In this document: positions 1 through 9,543 of the stretch, in pieces | Layout: the number at the start of each line of letters is the position of its first letter | How positions within the stretch are numbered: the stretch's first letter is position 1 | Origin: Hydrogenophaga sp. IBVHS1 | GTDB taxonomy: Bacteria > Pseudomonadota > Gammaproteobacteria > Burkholderiales > Burkholderiaceae_C | Direction: 5' to 3' | DNA: 64,000 nucleotides | Assembly (NCBI RefSeq): GCF_002127265.1 | Contig: NZ_NFUU01000001.1 | Coordinates: forward strand, 186,001 to 250,000 | The notes under the pieces: generated by a model | Seen by the model: only the letters and a program-made list of their open reading frames with translations | Databases searched by the model: none | Told to the model about the DNA's origin: nothing | Made by a program: the position numbers and the translations under genes

Positions 1-1946
1 TCGGCAAGCTGGAGGTGTTCTCCACCACACGCGCCTGCCCGGTCTGCGCCACCAGCTACCCCGAACTTGACCCGCGCCTTTTCTCCTACAACAGCAAGCA
101 TGGCTGGTGCCCCGATTGCGTGGGCACCGGCGTGGCGCTCTCGCGCGACCAGCGCAAGGTGCTCGACGACTCGGTGCGCGACGACAAGGAACGCGGACGA
201 GAACAGAGTTTTGCCGAACCCGAGGTGGAAGACATCGTGGACCAGGCCTGCCCCACCTGCGAGGGCACGCGACTGAACGCACAGGCGCGCGCGGTTCGAT
301 TCGCTGGGGTGGGCATCACCGACGTGGCGCGGCTCGCGGTGGGTGATGTGCGCCTTTGGGTGAAAGGGTTGCTGAAGGACACAGGCATGAGTCAGCGCGA
401 ATCCGACATCGCCCGCGACCTGCTGCCCGAAATCGAAAGCCGCCTCGCGTTTCTTGAAGAAGTGGGCCTGAACTACCTCACGCTGGACCGGGGCGCGCCC
501 ACGCTGTCCGGCGGCGAAGCCCAGCGCATCCGCCTGGCCGCGCAGCTCGGCAGCAACCTGCAAGGGGTGTGCTACGTGCTGGACGAACCCACCATCGGCC
601 TGCACGCGCGCGACAACGCCATCTTGCTCAATGCGCTGCACAAACTCGGCGAGCAAGGCAACACGCTGGTGGTGGTCGAGCACGACGAAGACACCATCCG
701 CCGCGCCGACCACATCATCGACATTGGCCCCAGCGCGGGCAAACGCGGTGGGCGTGTGGTGGCGCAGGGCTCGGTGGCCGATCTGTCGGCGAACTCGGAG
801 TCGGTGACAGGGCGCTATCTGCTGCATGCGATGAAGCACCCGCTGCAGGCGAGGCGCCCGGTCTTGCCAGCGAGTGCCACCGATCACTGGCTCCAGGTGA
901 AAGCAGCCCAGCTGCACAACCTGAACCAGCTCGACGCGTCCGTGCCACTGCAGCGCCTGGTCGTCATCACCGGCGTCTCGGGATCGGGAAAGTCCACGCT
1001 GGCGCGCGACGTGTTGCTGACCAACGTGGCCACCGCCGTGAGCCAGCGAAGCACCTTTGCCGGGCGCACTGCCTGGGACAAAGGGCAGCGCCCCACGTGG
1101 ACCGGTTGCGAAAAGCTGCTGGGCACCGAAGTGGTGGACCGCGTGCTCGAAGTCGATCAGACGCCCATAGGCAAGACGCCGCGCAGCTGCCCAGCCACCT
1201 ACATCGGCTTCTGGGACACGGTGCGCAAGCTGTTTGCCGACACGCTCGAAGCCAAGGCGCGCGGCTACGCCCCGGGGCGTTTCAGCTTCAATACCGGCGA
1301 AGGTCGTTGCCCCGGCTGCGAAGGGCAGGGCATGCGCACGATCGAGATGAGCTTCCTGCCCGACGTGAAGGTGCCGTGCGAGGTCTGCCACGGCGCGCGC
1401 TTCAACCCCGAGACGCTGGCCGTGACGTGGAAGGGCAAGAGCATCGGGGATGTGCTGCGAATGGAGGTGGACGAGGCGGTCGAGTTCTTCGCTTCCATGC
1501 CCAACATCGCGCACCCCTTGCAACTGCTGAAGGATGTGGGGCTGGGCTACCTCACGCTGGGCCAGCCCAGCCCCACGCTGTCGGGCGGCGAAGCGCAGCG
1601 CATCAAACTGGTGACCGAACTCAGCAAGGTGCGTGACGACGTGACGCGTCGCGGGCAGAAGGCCCCGCACACGCTGTATGTGCTGGACGAACCCACGGTG
1701 GGCCTGCACATGGCCGACGTGGAAAAACTCATCCGCGTGCTGCACCGCCTGGTGGATGGCGGCCACAGCGTGGTGGTGATCGAGCACGACCTGGACGTGA
1801 TGGCCGAGGCCGACTGGATCATCGACCTGGGTCCAGAAGGCGGGGCGGGCGGTGGCCGCATCGTGGCCGCTGCACCGCCCGATGAAGTGGTGCGGCTGGA
1901 CACGCATACGGGGCGTGTGCTGGGGCCGGTGCTGGCGCGGGTGTGA
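1..1946 (+). CDS. UvrA-like excinuclease ABC subunit A, 5' end outside window
   Basis: A DNA-damage-recognition ABC ATPase of the UvrA family, open at the left edge; the first Walker A lies outside. Visible in order: a zinc motif CPVC/CPDC near nt 36-120 completed by CPTCEG near 251, the first ABC signature LSGGEAQR near 511, Walker B (VLDEPTIGL) near 577, a second Walker A (GVSGSGKST) near 973, a second zinc module (CPGCEG, CEVCHG), a second LSGGEAQR near 1576 and a second Walker B (VLDEPTVGL). Only 43 residues separate CPDC from CPTC, against roughly 110 in E. coli UvrA, so the insertion domain is much reduced. That points to a UvrA paralogue, possibly the long tandem type of Burkholderiales, rather than the housekeeping UvrA; the missing N-terminus prevents a decision. 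Family certain, paralogue class inferred. Confidence 0.93.
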   Translation, partial: GKLEVFSTTRACPVCATSYPELDPRLFSYNSKHGWCPDCVGTGVALSRDQRKVLDDSVRDDKERGREQSFAEPEVEDIVDQACPTCEGTRLNAQARAVRFAGVGITDVARLAVGDVRLWVKGLLKDTGMSQRESDIARDLLPEIESRLAFLEEVGLNYLTLDRGAPTLSGGEAQRIRLAAQLGSNLQGVCYVLDEPTIGLHARDNAILLNALHKLGEQGNTLVVVEHDEDTIRRADHIIDIGPSAGKRGGRVVAQGSVADLSANSESVTGRYLLHAMKHPLQARRPVLPASATDHWLQVKAAQLHNLNQLDASVPLQRLVVITGVSGSGKSTLARDVLLTNVATAVSQRSTFAGRTAWDKGQRPTWTGCEKLLGTEVVDRVLEVDQTPIGKTPRSCPATYIGFWDTVRKLFADTLEAKARGYAPGRFSFNTGEGRCPGCEGQGMRTIEMSFLPDVKVPCEVCHGARFNPETLAVTWKGKSIGDVLRMEVDEAVEFFASMPNIAHPLQLLKDVGLGYLTLGQPSPTLSGGEAQRIKLVTELSKVRDDVTRRGQKAPHTLYVLDEPTVGLHMADVEKLIRVLHRLVDGGHSVVVIEHDLDVMAEADWIIDLGPEGGAGGGRIVAAAPPDEVVRLDTHTGRVLGPVLARV

Positions 1947-1950
1947 TCGC

Positions 1951-2274
1951 TTGACCCAGCACCAGGTCATCCACATTCAGGCCGAGGCGCCGGCCAAGCC
2001 GGCGCTGGGTACCCCGTGCAACGGATGCGGCGTGTGCTGCCTCTCGGAGCCTTGCCCATTGGGTCGGGTGATCTCGCGCAGGCGCCTGGGGGCCTGCGAT
2101 GCGTTGCGGTGGGATGGTGAAGGAAAGATCTACCGCTGCGGCGCACTCGTGGACACCGAAGCGGTGCTGGGCCCGCGCTGGCGCTGGGCGGCGCCCGTGG
2201 TGCGGCGGCTGGCCCGGCGCTGGATCGCCGCTGGTGTGGGCTGCGACGCCACGCTGGAAGCCCGTCGGCTCTAA
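1951..2274 (+). CDS. small cysteine-cluster protein (YkgJ-like CxxCGxCC motif)
   Basis: A protein of about 107 residues starting with TTG five bases after the UvrA-like stop. It carries the cluster CNGCGVCC followed by EPCPLG and further cysteines (ACDAL, YRCGAL), the pattern of the YkgJ-type zinc/iron-binding domain (Fe-S or zinc site). The C-terminal half is rich in Arg and Trp (PRWRWAAPVVRRLARRW) and has no recognised domain. The start is uncertain: no ATG lies in frame between the uvrA stop and the motif, and no clear Shine-Dalgarno sequence is visible. It is probably co-transcribed with the gene before it. The function is unknown; a metal- or cluster-binding role is inferred from the cysteines. 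Confidence 0.62.
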   Translation: MTQHQVIHIQAEAPAKPALGTPCNGCGVCCLSEPCPLGRVISRRRLGACDALRWDGEGKIYRCGALVDTEAVLGPRWRWAAPVVRRLARRWIAAGVGCDATLEARRL

Positions 2275-2651
2275 CGCAGCATCGCCCAGATCACACCCGC
2301 GGCCAGTGCCACGGCTACCCACAGCAGCAGGCGAGTGCGCACACGCAGCAGTTCCACGGCGCTGACCAGCCGCGCGTTCTGTTCGGCCAGCTCGGTCAGG
2401 GTCTGCGCCATCTGCTCCTGAACCACGGACTGCTGGTCGATCAGCTGACGCGCTTCCACCAGCCGGTTTTTCAGTTCACCCAGGCTCGGCGGCGCCTGGC
2501 CCAGGTCCAGCGGGTCGGCGCGGGGTACCGGGGGCAGCGGCGTCTTCTGCCGGTCCATCAGTTTGCGGGCGGCGTTCAGCACCTTGGGCGCGTGTTCGAT
2601 CACGTCGCCCCAGGGAATCACTTTCAGGGCCAGCAGCCAGGGAAGGGCCAT
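2271..2651 (-). CDS. small membrane-anchored protein, function unknown
   Basis: A protein of 126 residues. The ATG at 2651 is favoured over an in-frame start 30 bases upstream because AGAGGAA sits just before it. It begins with a hydrophobic stretch (MALPWLLALKVIPWG), has a helical, probably coiled-coil middle (about residues 50-100, rich in Leu, Glu and Gln), and ends with a strong transmembrane segment (about 105-125, LLLWVAVALAAGVIWAML) reaching almost to the C-terminus, so it may be a tail-anchored membrane protein. Its stop overlaps the stop of the convergent cysteine-cluster gene by four bases. I do not recognise the family. Confidence 0.7.
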   Translation of the reverse strand: MALPWLLALKVIPWGDVIEHAPKVLNAARKLMDRQKTPLPPVPRADPLDLGQAPPSLGELKNRLVEARQLIDQQSVVQEQMAQTLTELAEQNARLVSAVELLRVRTRLLLWVAVALAAGVIWAMLR

Positions 2652-2696
2652 GGGAATTCCTCTCTGTGTGTCGGTGGGCACCCAGTGGGATGCAGC

Positions 2697-3962
2697 TTAA
2701 CCCGGGTGGGTTCCCACAGATGGGGATGGCCCGGCCCGTCTCAACAGCCACCAGCCCCCGCCCGCCACTGCCAGCAGCAGCGCCGGAAAGCCGAGGGTGG
2801 GCGCCCACTGAAGCGCGGCGGCTCCCAGAGCAGGCGCCAGCACGCCGCCCAGCGTGTAAGACAGCACCAGCACGGCGGTGCTGTTGACCAGCGTGATGCC
2901 TTCTTCGCGCGAACCGATGTCGATCATGGCCAGCGTGTACAGGCAACCGCCTGCGCCACCCCAGAGGAAGGCCACCGGGGCTGCCAGCCAGGGCTTGCTG
3001 GCGACAAAGGGAATGACGAGCGTCGCGGCCAGCGTCACGAGGGCACAGGCGCGCATGAGTGTGAGGCGCGCAGCGCGCTCATCGCCCCAGCGCCGTGTGG
3101 GGTGGTGTGACATGCGGTCGGCCAGCACACCGGCGGGCAGCATCATGATGGCGCTGCCCAGGCCGCTGGCGGACACCAGCAGCGCGGCCAGCGTGGCGCC
3201 CAGCCCCAGCGCCAACCCGTACAGCGGCAGGATGGAGGTGAGGCCGCTTTCGAAGAAGCCGCCGACGAAACCCACCGTCATGATCAGCGGGTGCGCGCGC
3301 AGCGCATGCCACACGCCAGAGAGTCCCACGTGCGCGCTGTGCGCATCGGCCGCGGCCGGCACGCGCGGAATCAGCAGGCTCCAGCACAGGCCCAGCACCG
3401 TGAATCCCAGGGCGATCCACAGCGCAGCGTTGCTCTGCGCGCCGGCCCAGGCCAGTACCAGCGGCCCGAGCACGAAGGTGGTGCCCACCATGGTCTCGAA
3501 GATGCCCACGTTGCGCCCGCGCTGGTGTGAGGGCGAGAACTCGGCCACCACGGCTTCGGCCAGCACCCAGCGCAGGCCGGCGGCCATGCCTTCGATGAAG
3601 ATGCAGACGAACCACACTACCAGCGAATCGCTGAAGATGAAGCCGCCAATGGCGAGCACCGGCACGAAGGCCGCGAGCCACAGCGATGGACGCCGACCCA
3701 GGCGCTGCGTGATCGCCGAGGCAAACGGCGTCATGGCAAAGATGCCGAGCCAGCCCGTGGCCACGAACACGCCAGCGAGCGCGGTGGACACACCGTCTCC
3801 CTTCAGGCGCAACAACAGCAGCGGCATGAGCATGAAGTAGCCCACCAGCTGGAAGAAGGTGGAGCCGAAGATGGCGAACAGGCCCAGCGGTGCGTTTTCG
3901 ATCGGACGGGCTGGTGCAGGGCCCATACCCGTGTGCTGCGGTGGCAGCGGGTGCTCGCTCAT
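2697..3962 (-). CDS. MFS transporter
   Basis: A major facilitator superfamily permease of 421 residues with about 12 hydrophobic helices starting near residue 30. The loop between helices 2 and 3 carries the MFS-type basic motif (ITQRLGRRPS), and a related segment (LADRMSHHPTRRWGDE) follows the central loop, marking the second six-helix half. The ATG at 3962 overlaps the stop of the upstream HAD phosphatase gene (ATGA), so the two are translationally coupled. A start further upstream exists in frame but would run deep into that gene. The substrate cannot be read from the sequence; coupling to a sugar-phosphatase-like HAD protein hints at a metabolite but proves nothing. Confidence 0.88.
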   Translation of the reverse strand: MSEHPLPPQHTGMGPAPARPIENAPLGLFAIFGSTFFQLVGYFMLMPLLLLRLKGDGVSTALAGVFVATGWLGIFAMTPFASAITQRLGRRPSLWLAAFVPVLAIGGFIFSDSLVVWFVCIFIEGMAAGLRWVLAEAVVAEFSPSHQRGRNVGIFETMVGTTFVLGPLVLAWAGAQSNAALWIALGFTVLGLCWSLLIPRVPAAADAHSAHVGLSGVWHALRAHPLIMTVGFVGGFFESGLTSILPLYGLALGLGATLAALLVSASGLGSAIMMLPAGVLADRMSHHPTRRWGDERAARLTLMRACALVTLAATLVIPFVASKPWLAAPVAFLWGGAGGCLYTLAMIDIGSREEGITLVNSTAVLVLSYTLGGVLAPALGAAALQWAPTLGFPALLLAVAGGGWWLLRRAGPSPSVGTHPG

Positions 3963-4759
3963 CGGCCCGGCGCGTCCAGCACGGCCGCTGCCACCTCGGC
4001 GAAACCGGCGCCGCGTTCGCCTTGCGCCACGTAGCTCGGGTGGTGCGAAAGCGCGCCCCAGAATCGCGCCACGTTGGCCACACCCACGCTGTGCGGAAAG
4101 TGGGCGAACATGCGCGCGTCGTTGGTGGAATCGCCCACGTAGACCCATCGGTCCAGTTCGTCATCCAGCACGCGGCCCAGGCGTTCACGCACGATCCAGC
4201 GCGCGCCGGCCAGCTTGTCGTGGTCTCCGATCCAGCCGTTGATGTGGATCGAACTCACGGTGGCATTCAGGCCTTCCGCCTGCATGATGCGCACCACCTG
4301 CGCGATCTCCCCTTCACTCAGGTGGGCGAACTCGCTGTGGTCGATCGCGATGTCGGTCTCGCGCCCTGGGCTGTCCTCGGCCAGCCGCGCCTGCGGCAAC
4401 TCGGCCAGCACGAGCTGCGCCACCGCTTGCAGCCGCTGGAAGTTGGCCGCGCGGGTTTTCGTGTCCTGCAGGTAGGCGCGGCAGAGTTCGCCATCGTCCC
4501 CGCGCCACAGGGCCACGGCGCCGTTTTCCGCCACGATTGCGCCCACCGGCCAGTCCAGCGCAAAGGCCTCGCTCCAGCCCGCCGGCCGCCCGGTGATGGC
4601 CAGCACCGGCAAGCCGGCTGCGCGCAGGCGGTGCAGTGCTAGCAGGGCATCGGGCGTGATGGCTCCGTCGGTCGTGAGGGTATCGTCGATGTCGGTCAGC
4701 ACGCCGTGAATCCCGGCACGGGCCGACGCGGGCCAGCGGTGGAGTGGAGGTTTATCCAT
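3959..4759 (-). CDS. HAD-IIB family phosphatase (Cof-like)
   Basis: A haloacid-dehalogenase-type hydrolase of 266 residues. Motif I is DIDDT (D23 nucleophile, D25 acid/base), motif II ends in AITGRP (54-59), the motif III lysine is probably in HDKLAGARW, and motif IV is GDSTND (209-214). The cap between motifs II and III is the IIB type used by phosphatases of sugar phosphates, phosphoglycolate-like compounds and trehalose/mannosyl intermediates. The ATG at 4759 gives the usual short N-terminus. It is first in a two-gene unit with the MFS transporter (ATGA overlap) and is divergent from ahcY. The physiological substrate is unknown. Confidence 0.88.
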   Translation of the reverse strand: MDKPPLHRWPASARAGIHGVLTDIDDTLTTDGAITPDALLALHRLRAAGLPVLAITGRPAGWSEAFALDWPVGAIVAENGAVALWRGDDGELCRAYLQDTKTRAANFQRLQAVAQLVLAELPQARLAEDSPGRETDIAIDHSEFAHLSEGEIAQVVRIMQAEGLNATVSSIHINGWIGDHDKLAGARWIVRERLGRVLDDELDRWVYVGDSTNDARMFAHFPHSVGVANVARFWGALSHHPSYVAQGERGAGFAEVAAAVLDAPGR

Positions 4760-4781
4760 GGAAGGCGGGCAGTTTCTCACA

Positions 4782-4817
4782 GCCGCTGAAACCCCTGTAT
4801 CGGCTAGAATCCCTGGA
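4782..4817 (+). promoter_or_regulatory. candidate promoter for the ahcY operon
   Basis: TAGAAT at 4805-4810 resembles a sigma-70 -10 box and would start transcription at about 4817, exactly where the riboswitch aptamer begins. No good -35 hexamer is present at the matching distance (GCCGCT at 4782-4787), so the call rests on the -10 box and its fit with the RNA element. Confidence 0.45.
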
Positions 4818-4899
4818 TCCGAGGAGCGTTGCAGCGTCCCACCGACTTGTTCGGCAGCGGGGCGTGAGGCTCGGACCATCCATGCAACGACGCTCATCC
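4818..4899 (+). promoter_or_regulatory. SAH (S-adenosylhomocysteine) riboswitch
   Basis: The sequence before ahcY matches the SAH riboswitch. P1 pairs TCCGAG (4818-4823) with CTCGGA (4870-4875). An inner helix pairs CGTCCC (4835-4840) with GGGGCG (4859-4864), and a small hairpin pairs CCGA with TCGG (4842-4854). Past the closing strand, TGCAA (4883-4887) and CGCTC (4891-4895) pair back with TTGCA (4829-4833) and GAGCG (4824-4828), the class-defining pseudoknot. These elements are known to raise expression of SAH-recycling genes when SAH accumulates, which fits the gene that follows. All helices are read from the sequence; ligand identity follows from the family and the downstream gene. Confidence 0.93.
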
Positions 4900-4971
4900 A
4901 CATCCCGTGTGATGAGTTCATTTCGACTCCCCTAGCGAGATGTGGTTTGTCCATCCTTACTGGAGCGAACC

Positions 4972-6405
<1,434 letters not shown>

Positions 6406-6410
6406 TCCGC

Positions 6411-7181
6411 ATGCGGGTCGACCAGTTGATGGTCGAGCGCGGCCTGGCAGCCACCCGATCGCAGGCCCAGCGGCTCATCGCTTCGGGCGTGCAGTGGCGG
6501 CTGCCGGGTGGTGACTGGAAAGCGGTGGCCAAGAACGGCGAGGAACTGCGCGATGCGGCCGAGCTGCGCCTGCTGGACACAGCTGAAACACGCTATGTCT
6601 CGCGCGGAGGTCTGAAGCTCGAAGGTGCCTTGCGGCACACCGGGCTCGACGTGAACGGGCTTCGCTGTCTCGACGTGGGGCAGAGCAGCGGTGGTTTCAC
6701 CGACTGCCTGTTGCAGCACGGCGCCAAACAGGTGGTGGGCGTGGATGTGGGCCAGGGTCAGTTACATCCCTCGCTGCGAAGCGATTCGCGCGTGATCTGC
6801 ATTGAGAAATGCAATGCGCGCGAGCTGTCGACCGACGTGTTGCGCGCTGCCGGTGGACCGCCTTCCTTCGACCTGATCGTGGGCGACCTGTCGTTCATTT
6901 CGCAAACGCTGGTGTGGCCCGCGCTCGTGCCGCTGCTCGCGGATCGCGCACACCTGCTGATGCTGGTGAAGCCGCAGTTCGAGTTGCAGCCAGAACAGAT
7001 CGGCAAGGGTGGGCTGGTAAAGGACGTGGCGAGTTACGCCATCGTCCGCGAACGCATCGAACAAACCTGTGCCGCCACGGGTCTGCTGATGCGCGATTAC
7101 TTCGAGAGCCCGATCACCGGGGGTGACGGGAACCGCGAGTTTTTTGTCTGTGCAATCCATGAGTCAAGGAGAGGACCGTGA
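6411..7181 (+). CDS. tlyA: TlyA family rRNA methyltransferase / hemolysin-like protein
   Basis: A protein of 256 residues with an N-terminal S4 RNA-binding domain (about 1-60) and an FtsJ/RrmJ-type methyltransferase fold. The SAM-binding motif reads LDVGQSSGGFTD (about 87-98, where many TlyA proteins have DVGASTGGFTD). Catalytic-tetrad candidates lie in RGGLKL (K69), GDLSFIS and LVKPQFE. In actinobacteria TlyA 2'-O-methylates 16S and 23S rRNA; in proteobacteria the target is less certain. It starts five bases after ahcY and its stop overlaps the metF start (GTGA), so a SAM-using enzyme is embedded between two methyl-cycle genes. Confidence 0.92.
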   Translation: MRVDQLMVERGLAATRSQAQRLIASGVQWRLPGGDWKAVAKNGEELRDAAELRLLDTAETRYVSRGGLKLEGALRHTGLDVNGLRCLDVGQSSGGFTDCLLQHGAKQVVGVDVGQGQLHPSLRSDSRVICIEKCNARELSTDVLRAAGGPPSFDLIVGDLSFISQTLVWPALVPLLADRAHLLMLVKPQFELQPEQIGKGGLVKDVASYAIVRERIEQTCAATGLLMRDYFESPITGGDGNREFFVCAIHESRRGP

Positions 7182-8008
7182 GTCTTCCGATCAGCCTCGA
7201 ATTTTTTCCGACCAAGACGGCCGAAGGCGCGGTCAAGCTGCGCGCGGTGCGCCAGCAGTTGTATGCGCTCAAGCCCGAGTTCTGCTCGGTCACCTTTGGC
7301 GCCGGTGGCTCCACTCAGGACGGTACCCTGCAGGCGGTGAGCGAGATCATGGCCGAGGGCTGCCCTGCCGCGCCGCACCTGAGCTGCATTGGACAGTCGC
7401 GCGAGAGCATCCGCGAGCGGCTGGCGGCCTATTCGGCCGCCGGTATTCGCCGCATCGTGGCATTGCGCGGCGACCTCCCCAGTGGCTACGGCACGGGAGG
7501 TGAATTCCGTTACGCCAGCGACCTCGTGGCGTTCGTGCGGTCCGAGACCGGCGACCGTTTCCACATTGAAGTGGCGGCCTACCCGGAGACCCATCCGCAA
7601 GCGAAATCGCCGCTCAGCGATCTGGATGCTTTCGCGGCCAAGGTGAAAGCCGGCGCGAACTCGGGCATCACGCAGTATTTCTTCAACAGCGACGCGTACT
7701 TTCGCTACGTGGACGACCTGCATGCCATGGGCGTGGACGTGCCGGTGGTGCCGGGCATCATGCCCATCACCAGCTCCACGCAGCTCATGCGATTTTCCGA
7801 CGCCTGCGGCGCCGAGATTCCGCGCTGGATACGCATGCGGCTTCAAGCGTTTGGCGACGACACGGCATCCATCAAGGCCTTCGGTCTCGATGTGGTGACC
7901 GACCTGTGCGACCAGTTGCGCAACGCCGGTGTGCCCGGCCTGCACTTCTACACCATGAACCAGAGCGGCGCGACCAGCGAGATCGTGCGTCGGCTGGCCC
8001 TGGCATGA
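7178..8008 (+). CDS. metF: 5,10-methylenetetrahydrofolate reductase
   Basis: A flavoenzyme of 276 residues that reduces methylene-THF to methyl-THF, the methyl donor for homocysteine remethylation. The N-terminus (SLEFFPTKT) and the segments FCSVTFGAGGST and VVPGIMPI are typical of the MetF TIM barrel with bound FAD. The GTG start at 7178 overlaps the tlyA stop and has a strong AGGAGAGG ahead of it. It is coupled to rlpA downstream by an ATGA overlap. With ahcY it covers two steps of the activated methyl cycle, so control by SAH through the riboswitch would reach both if the message is shared. Confidence 0.97.
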   Translation: MSLPISLEFFPTKTAEGAVKLRAVRQQLYALKPEFCSVTFGAGGSTQDGTLQAVSEIMAEGCPAAPHLSCIGQSRESIRERLAAYSAAGIRRIVALRGDLPSGYGTGGEFRYASDLVAFVRSETGDRFHIEVAAYPETHPQAKSPLSDLDAFAAKVKAGANSGITQYFFNSDAYFRYVDDLHAMGVDVPVVPGIMPITSSTQLMRFSDACGAEIPRWIRMRLQAFGDDTASIKAFGLDVVTDLCDQLRNAGVPGLHFYTMNQSGATSEIVRRLALA

Positions 8009-8436
8009 CCTTCAAGCCTGCGCTCGCCGCCCTGCTCGCCACTGTGCTGTGGCTGGGAGGTTGCGCCACGCGTGCGCCGTCCGCGCCCGACATGCCTGGC
8101 ATGCCTGGCATGCCCGATGCGCTGCCGGGTGATGCCCAGGTTCAGGGTGAGATCGAACGCGGTCTGGCTTCGTGGTACGGCGAAAAGTTCCATGGCCGGC
8201 GCACCGCGAGCGGTGAGCCTTTCGACATGAATGACCTGACGGCTGCGCACAAGAGCCTGCCGTTCGGCACCCGCGTGCGAGTGCGTCACGCGCGGACGGG
8301 GCAGGAAGTTCTGGTGCGCATCAACGACCGTGGCCCGCACGTGCGGGGACGCATCATCGATCTGAGCCGCGCCGCTGCAGCCGCGATCGGCCTGGTGCAG
8401 ACCGGCGTTGCGCCAGTTGTCGTGCTCAAAGACTAG
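8005..8436 (+). CDS. rlpA: RlpA-like septal ring lytic transglycosylase, lipoprotein
   Basis: A lipoprotein of 143 residues: basic N-terminus, hydrophobic stretch and lipobox LGGC with the lipidated cysteine at residue 20, then a short linker and a double-psi beta-barrel domain (about 50-143) with the RlpA motifs ASWYGEKFHGRRTASG and RINDRGPHVRGR. RlpA proteins cleave peptidoglycan strands lacking stem peptides at the septum. There is no C-terminal SPOR domain here, so septal targeting must come from elsewhere. The linker holds a short repeat (MPGMPGMP, residues 30-37). The start overlaps the metF stop (ATGA), an unexpected functional neighbour. Confidence 0.9.
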   Translation: MTFKPALAALLATVLWLGGCATRAPSAPDMPGMPGMPDALPGDAQVQGEIERGLASWYGEKFHGRRTASGEPFDMNDLTAAHKSLPFGTRVRVRHARTGQEVLVRINDRGPHVRGRIIDLSRAAAAAIGLVQTGVAPVVVLKD

Positions 8437-9539
8437 CGTTCGTCGTAGCTCACCACCACGCGATCGGTGGTGGGCCTGGCCTGGCAGCTCAGCACGAAGC
8501 CTTTGTCGGTTTCCCAAGGCTCCAGGGTGAAGTTTTTCTCCATCGCCACAGCACCTTCGAGCACCTTGGCGCGGCAGGTGCAGCACACGCCGCCGCGGCA
8601 CGACCATGGCAGGTCCAGACCGGCATTGAGGGCGACATCGAGCACGCGCTCATCGCGGTTCATGCGCAGCTCGTGGGGCTTGCCGTCGAGCACCACAGTC
8701 AGTGAAACGTCGCCCTCGGTTCGCACCGCCGGGTGTCCCAGCACCACGGCCTGCCGCTGGTCTGGTGACAGGGCTTCCAGCGTGGGCGAGGTGAACCGTT
8801 CTGTGTGCACGCGGTCGGGTCGCACGCCCGCATCGAGCAATGCCTTCTCGGTGGCCTCGATCATGGCTTCCGGGCCGCACACAAAGACCTCGTCCATGCT
8901 GCCCACAGGCAGCAGCGTGGCGATGAGTTCGCGCACCTTGTTGCCGTCGATTCGCCCTTCGAGCAACGGCACTTCCTGCGCCTGGCGCGAAAGAATGTGA
9001 ATCAGCGTGAGCCGGCTGGCGTAGCGATCTTTCAGGTCCTGCAGCGCTTCGTTGAACATCACGCTGCCCATGCGGCGGTTGCCATACACCAGGGTGAATT
9101 TGCTGTCGGGCGATTCTTCCAGCGTGCTCGCCATGAGCGAGAGGATCGGCGTGATGCCCGAGCCCGCCGCAAAGCCCACGCGGTGGAGCGCCCGAGTCTT
9201 GTGCACGGTGAATCGGCCATCCGGCGGCATGGCCTTGAGTGTGTCGCCCACCTTGAGCGCGGACGCCGCCCAGTTGGAGAACACCCCGCCTTCCACCGGC
9301 CGAATGCCCAGCGTGAGTTCGCCTTGCCGGGTGTACGCGCTGCGCGGGCTGCTGATGGAATAGCTGCGCCGCACATCTTGCCCACCGATGGTGGCGCGCA
9401 CAGTGAGAAACTGACCGGGCTCGAAGGCGAAAGCGGCGCGTTGGTCGGGAGGGACCGCGAGCGTCACGGCCACCGCGCCGGCGGCCTCGGGCGTGACGCG
9501 AGCGATCGGCAGTTCGTGGAAACGGGCGGCGGTGCTCAT
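8433..9539 (-). CDS. paaE: phenylacetyl-CoA 1,2-epoxidase reductase subunit PaaE
   Basis: A protein of 368 residues that passes electrons from NADPH to the di-iron epoxidase. The N-terminal two thirds are a ferredoxin-NADP reductase module (flavin motif RRSYSISS, nucleotide motif GFAAGSGITP), followed by a plant-type 2Fe-2S ferredoxin domain with CRGGVCCTC and a fourth cysteine in LSCQ. The ATG at 9539 follows the paaD stop by four bases. It is the last gene of paaABCDE. Its TAG stop shares the four-base palindrome CTAG with the stop of the convergent rlpA gene. Confidence 0.96.
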   Translation of the reverse strand: MSTAARFHELPIARVTPEAAGAVAVTLAVPPDQRAAFAFEPGQFLTVRATIGGQDVRRSYSISSPRSAYTRQGELTLGIRPVEGGVFSNWAASALKVGDTLKAMPPDGRFTVHKTRALHRVGFAAGSGITPILSLMASTLEESPDSKFTLVYGNRRMGSVMFNEALQDLKDRYASRLTLIHILSRQAQEVPLLEGRIDGNKVRELIATLLPVGSMDEVFVCGPEAMIEATEKALLDAGVRPDRVHTERFTSPTLEALSPDQRQAVVLGHPAVRTEGDVSLTVVLDGKPHELRMNRDERVLDVALNAGLDLPWSCRGGVCCTCRAKVLEGAVAMEKNFTLEPWETDKGFVLSCQARPTTDRVVVSYDER

Positions 9540-9543
9540 GGCG

